Position numbers and translations under genes: made by a program
Notes under the pieces: generated by a model
What the model was told of the DNA's origin: nothing
The model's input: the letters and a program-made list of their open reading frames with translations, nothing else
Databases searched by the model: none
Assembly: GCA_027484085.1 (NCBI GenBank)
Contig: JAIXQF010000004.1
Span: 258,162 to 322,161, forward strand
Length of the DNA: 64,000 nt
DNA from: Actinomycetales bacterium
GTDB lineage: Bacteria; Actinomycetota; Actinomycetes; S36-B12; UBA5976
Reading direction: 5' to 3'
Part shown: one piece after another, positions 63,096-64,000 of the stretch
Position numbering within the stretch: position 1 is the stretch's first letter
Layout: each line of letters opens with the position of its first letter

Positions 63096-63898
63096 ATGAT
63101 CATGAGTTAGCGCGAAAACTTGCTCGGGAAACTGGCGCCCTGCTCATTGGCTTGAGGAACCACGCGACAAGTTTGCAAAGTGGCGAAGACGAAACACATT
63201 CTGCATTGGCGCAGGAAGTTCTCGGCAGCGAAGGTGACCGAGTTGCACACGATTACTTAATGGAACAGTTTGCAACACACAGACCTGAAGATGTCGTCCT
63301 TAGCGAAGAAGGCGACTTGGAGGTAGCTCGACTTCAAGCACAACGAGTTTGGATCATTGATCCGCTTGATGGAACTGCTCAATACTCAAGTGGGGGCGAT
63401 GATTTCGCCGTGCACATTGCGCTATGGGATGCCGGCTCGCAGTCACCAAGCCAGATCGCAGCAGCAAGTGTGGCGGTGCCCGCTCGAAGCGAATTGTGGT
63501 CGATGGATGAACCGATTCAGCGCTACCAACCAACTGGTTCACCAATTCGAGTTTTGGTATCCCGAAGCCGACCGCCGCGCGAGATTAATGAAGTTATCAA
63601 GAAGCTTGAAGAATCTTTCCCCGATCGTGCGCCAGTAGAAGTTATTCCGATGGGATCAGTTGGTGCAAAAGTTGGAGCTATTTTGTCTAACCATGCCGAC
63701 GTCTATTTCAACTCGGGTGGTTTTTATGAATGGGATTTGGCGGCGCCACTTGGCATTGCTGTCCATAACGGACTTTCGGTAACCGACTGCAGTGGTCGCC
63801 AGATTGAACTAAACAAAGTGAATTTGAAAGTAAATGACATCTTGGTTTGTCGCCCTGAATTAACTACCTCACTAGTTTCGGTGCTGAAAAAGCAATGA
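63092..63898 (+). CDS. cysQ: 3'(2'),5'-bisphosphate nucleotidase/inositol monophosphatase family protein
   Basis: A 268-residue FIG-fold phosphatase. VLSEEGDLE and WIIDPLDGTAQYSSG give the metal-binding Glu and Asp residues, and GGFYEWDLAAPLGIAVHNG the C-terminal signature. CysQ-type enzymes dephosphorylate PAP; inositol or other sugar phosphates are possible substrates. The start overlaps pth by 4 bases and the stop overlaps the next start, so the gene sits inside an operon. Confidence 0.82.
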   Translation: MNDHELARKLARETGALLIGLRNHATSLQSGEDETHSALAQEVLGSEGDRVAHDYLMEQFATHRPEDVVLSEEGDLEVARLQAQRVWIIDPLDGTAQYSSGGDDFAVHIALWDAGSQSPSQIAAASVAVPARSELWSMDEPIQRYQPTGSPIRVLVSRSRPPREINEVIKKLEESFPDRAPVEVIPMGSVGAKVGAILSNHADVYFNSGGFYEWDLAAPLGIAVHNGLSVTDCSGRQIELNKVNLKVNDILVCRPELTTSLVSVLKKQ

Positions 63899-64000
63899 CT
63901 CTGAAGTTAGTTAGCGATGCAATCGCCAAAGACACGAAGATCCAAGATGCGTTGGGTGATTTGAATTCTGGAATCAAAGTTCGCTTGGCAGTAACCAAGA
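63895..64000 (+). CDS. Start of a gene cut by the window end (possibly mfd)
   Basis: ATG at 63895 overlaps the cysQ stop (ATGA), and the frame stays open for 35 codons to the end of the window. The visible residues (MTLKLVSDAIAK, then DALGDLNSGIKVRLAVTK) have no diagnostic motif. In Actinobacteria mfd, encoding the transcription-repair coupling factor, often follows pth, and the segment before VRLAVTK would fit its N-terminus. That is a guess from gene order. Confidence 0.4.
   Translation, partial: MTLKLVSDAIAKDTKIQDALGDLNSGIKVRLAVTK

Overview
The window reads as a gene-dense, chromosomal segment of a small-genome actinobacterium. WhiB and BldC regulators, DUF3073, DUF3499, a TIGR03089 protein, the bifunctional phosphoglucose/phosphomannose isomerase, SepX/GlpR, and the orders purSQL-purF-purM-bldC, whiB-DUF3499-manB-ahcY, galU-moeA-rimJ-sepX, tatD-(rpf)-ksgA-ispE and glmU-prs-rplY-pth are all actinobacterial signatures. 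By eye the base composition is close to or slightly below 50 percent GC, and intergenic gaps are very short. Together these fit a streamlined planktonic lineage such as the freshwater Nanopelagicales (acI), but that placement is inference and no marker-gene tree was run.

Layout. 1-2288: ends of a glycosyltransferase/glycan region, two membrane glycosyltransferase-like (GT-C) proteins with AT-richer DNA. 2479-8668: purine synthesis (purS, purQ, purL, purF, purM) with a sterol-carrier-like gene inside. 8672-9984: DUF3073, bldC, then tRNA-Glu, tRNA-Asp, tRNA-Phe and a palindromic tRNA-Phe-like remnant. 10063-12362: an amino-acid catabolic pair (diaminopropionate ammonia-lyase-like plus M20 hydrolase). 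12664-19808: whiB, a zincin-like protein, DUF3499, sugar-phosphate enzymes, a cation efflux protein, ahcY with a structured leader, and a CPBP protease. 19828-21541: purK-purE. 21501-29119: envelope and nucleotide-sugar genes (UDP-glucose dehydrogenase, GT2, LCP ligase, PGRP amidase, TIGR03089, mannose-1-phosphate guanylyltransferase). 29116-33501: PAC2 protein, tRNA-Lys, SDR, malic enzyme, YceI and a small unknown protein. 33677-42124: moaC, mog, DUF445, Sua5, Ca2+/H+ antiporter, glycosylase-like protein, FAD oxidoreductase, SAF protein, FmdB and two crcB genes. 42117-48377: folate salvage, galU, an internally deleted moeA, rimJ, sepX, copZ-copA. 48374-57846: protein O-mannosyltransferase, rsmI, metG, acyltransferase, tatD, a G5/transglycosylase protein in the rpfB position, ksgA, ispE. 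57865-64000: MarR and TetR regulators, tRNA-Gln, glmU, prs, rplY, pth, cysQ and the start of a gene that may be mfd.

Functionally the window combines de novo purine synthesis (every step from FGAR to AIR plus purK/purE) with supply of activated sugars (manB, isomerase, manC, galU, ugd, glmU, prs for PRPP) and the enzymes that use them in the envelope (GT-C, GT2, LCP, PMT, acyltransferase). No prophage, IS element or CRISPR array was seen. I did not find a clear undescribed multi-gene system. The items most worth a second look are the RBS-masking hairpin before ahcY, a MoeA paralogue missing its domain II, an L25 protein whose C-terminal domain is replaced by an Ala/Glu-rich tail, a tRNA-Phe-derived palindrome, tandem CRP-like sites before moaC, and operator-like palindromes before yceI and the malic enzyme gene.
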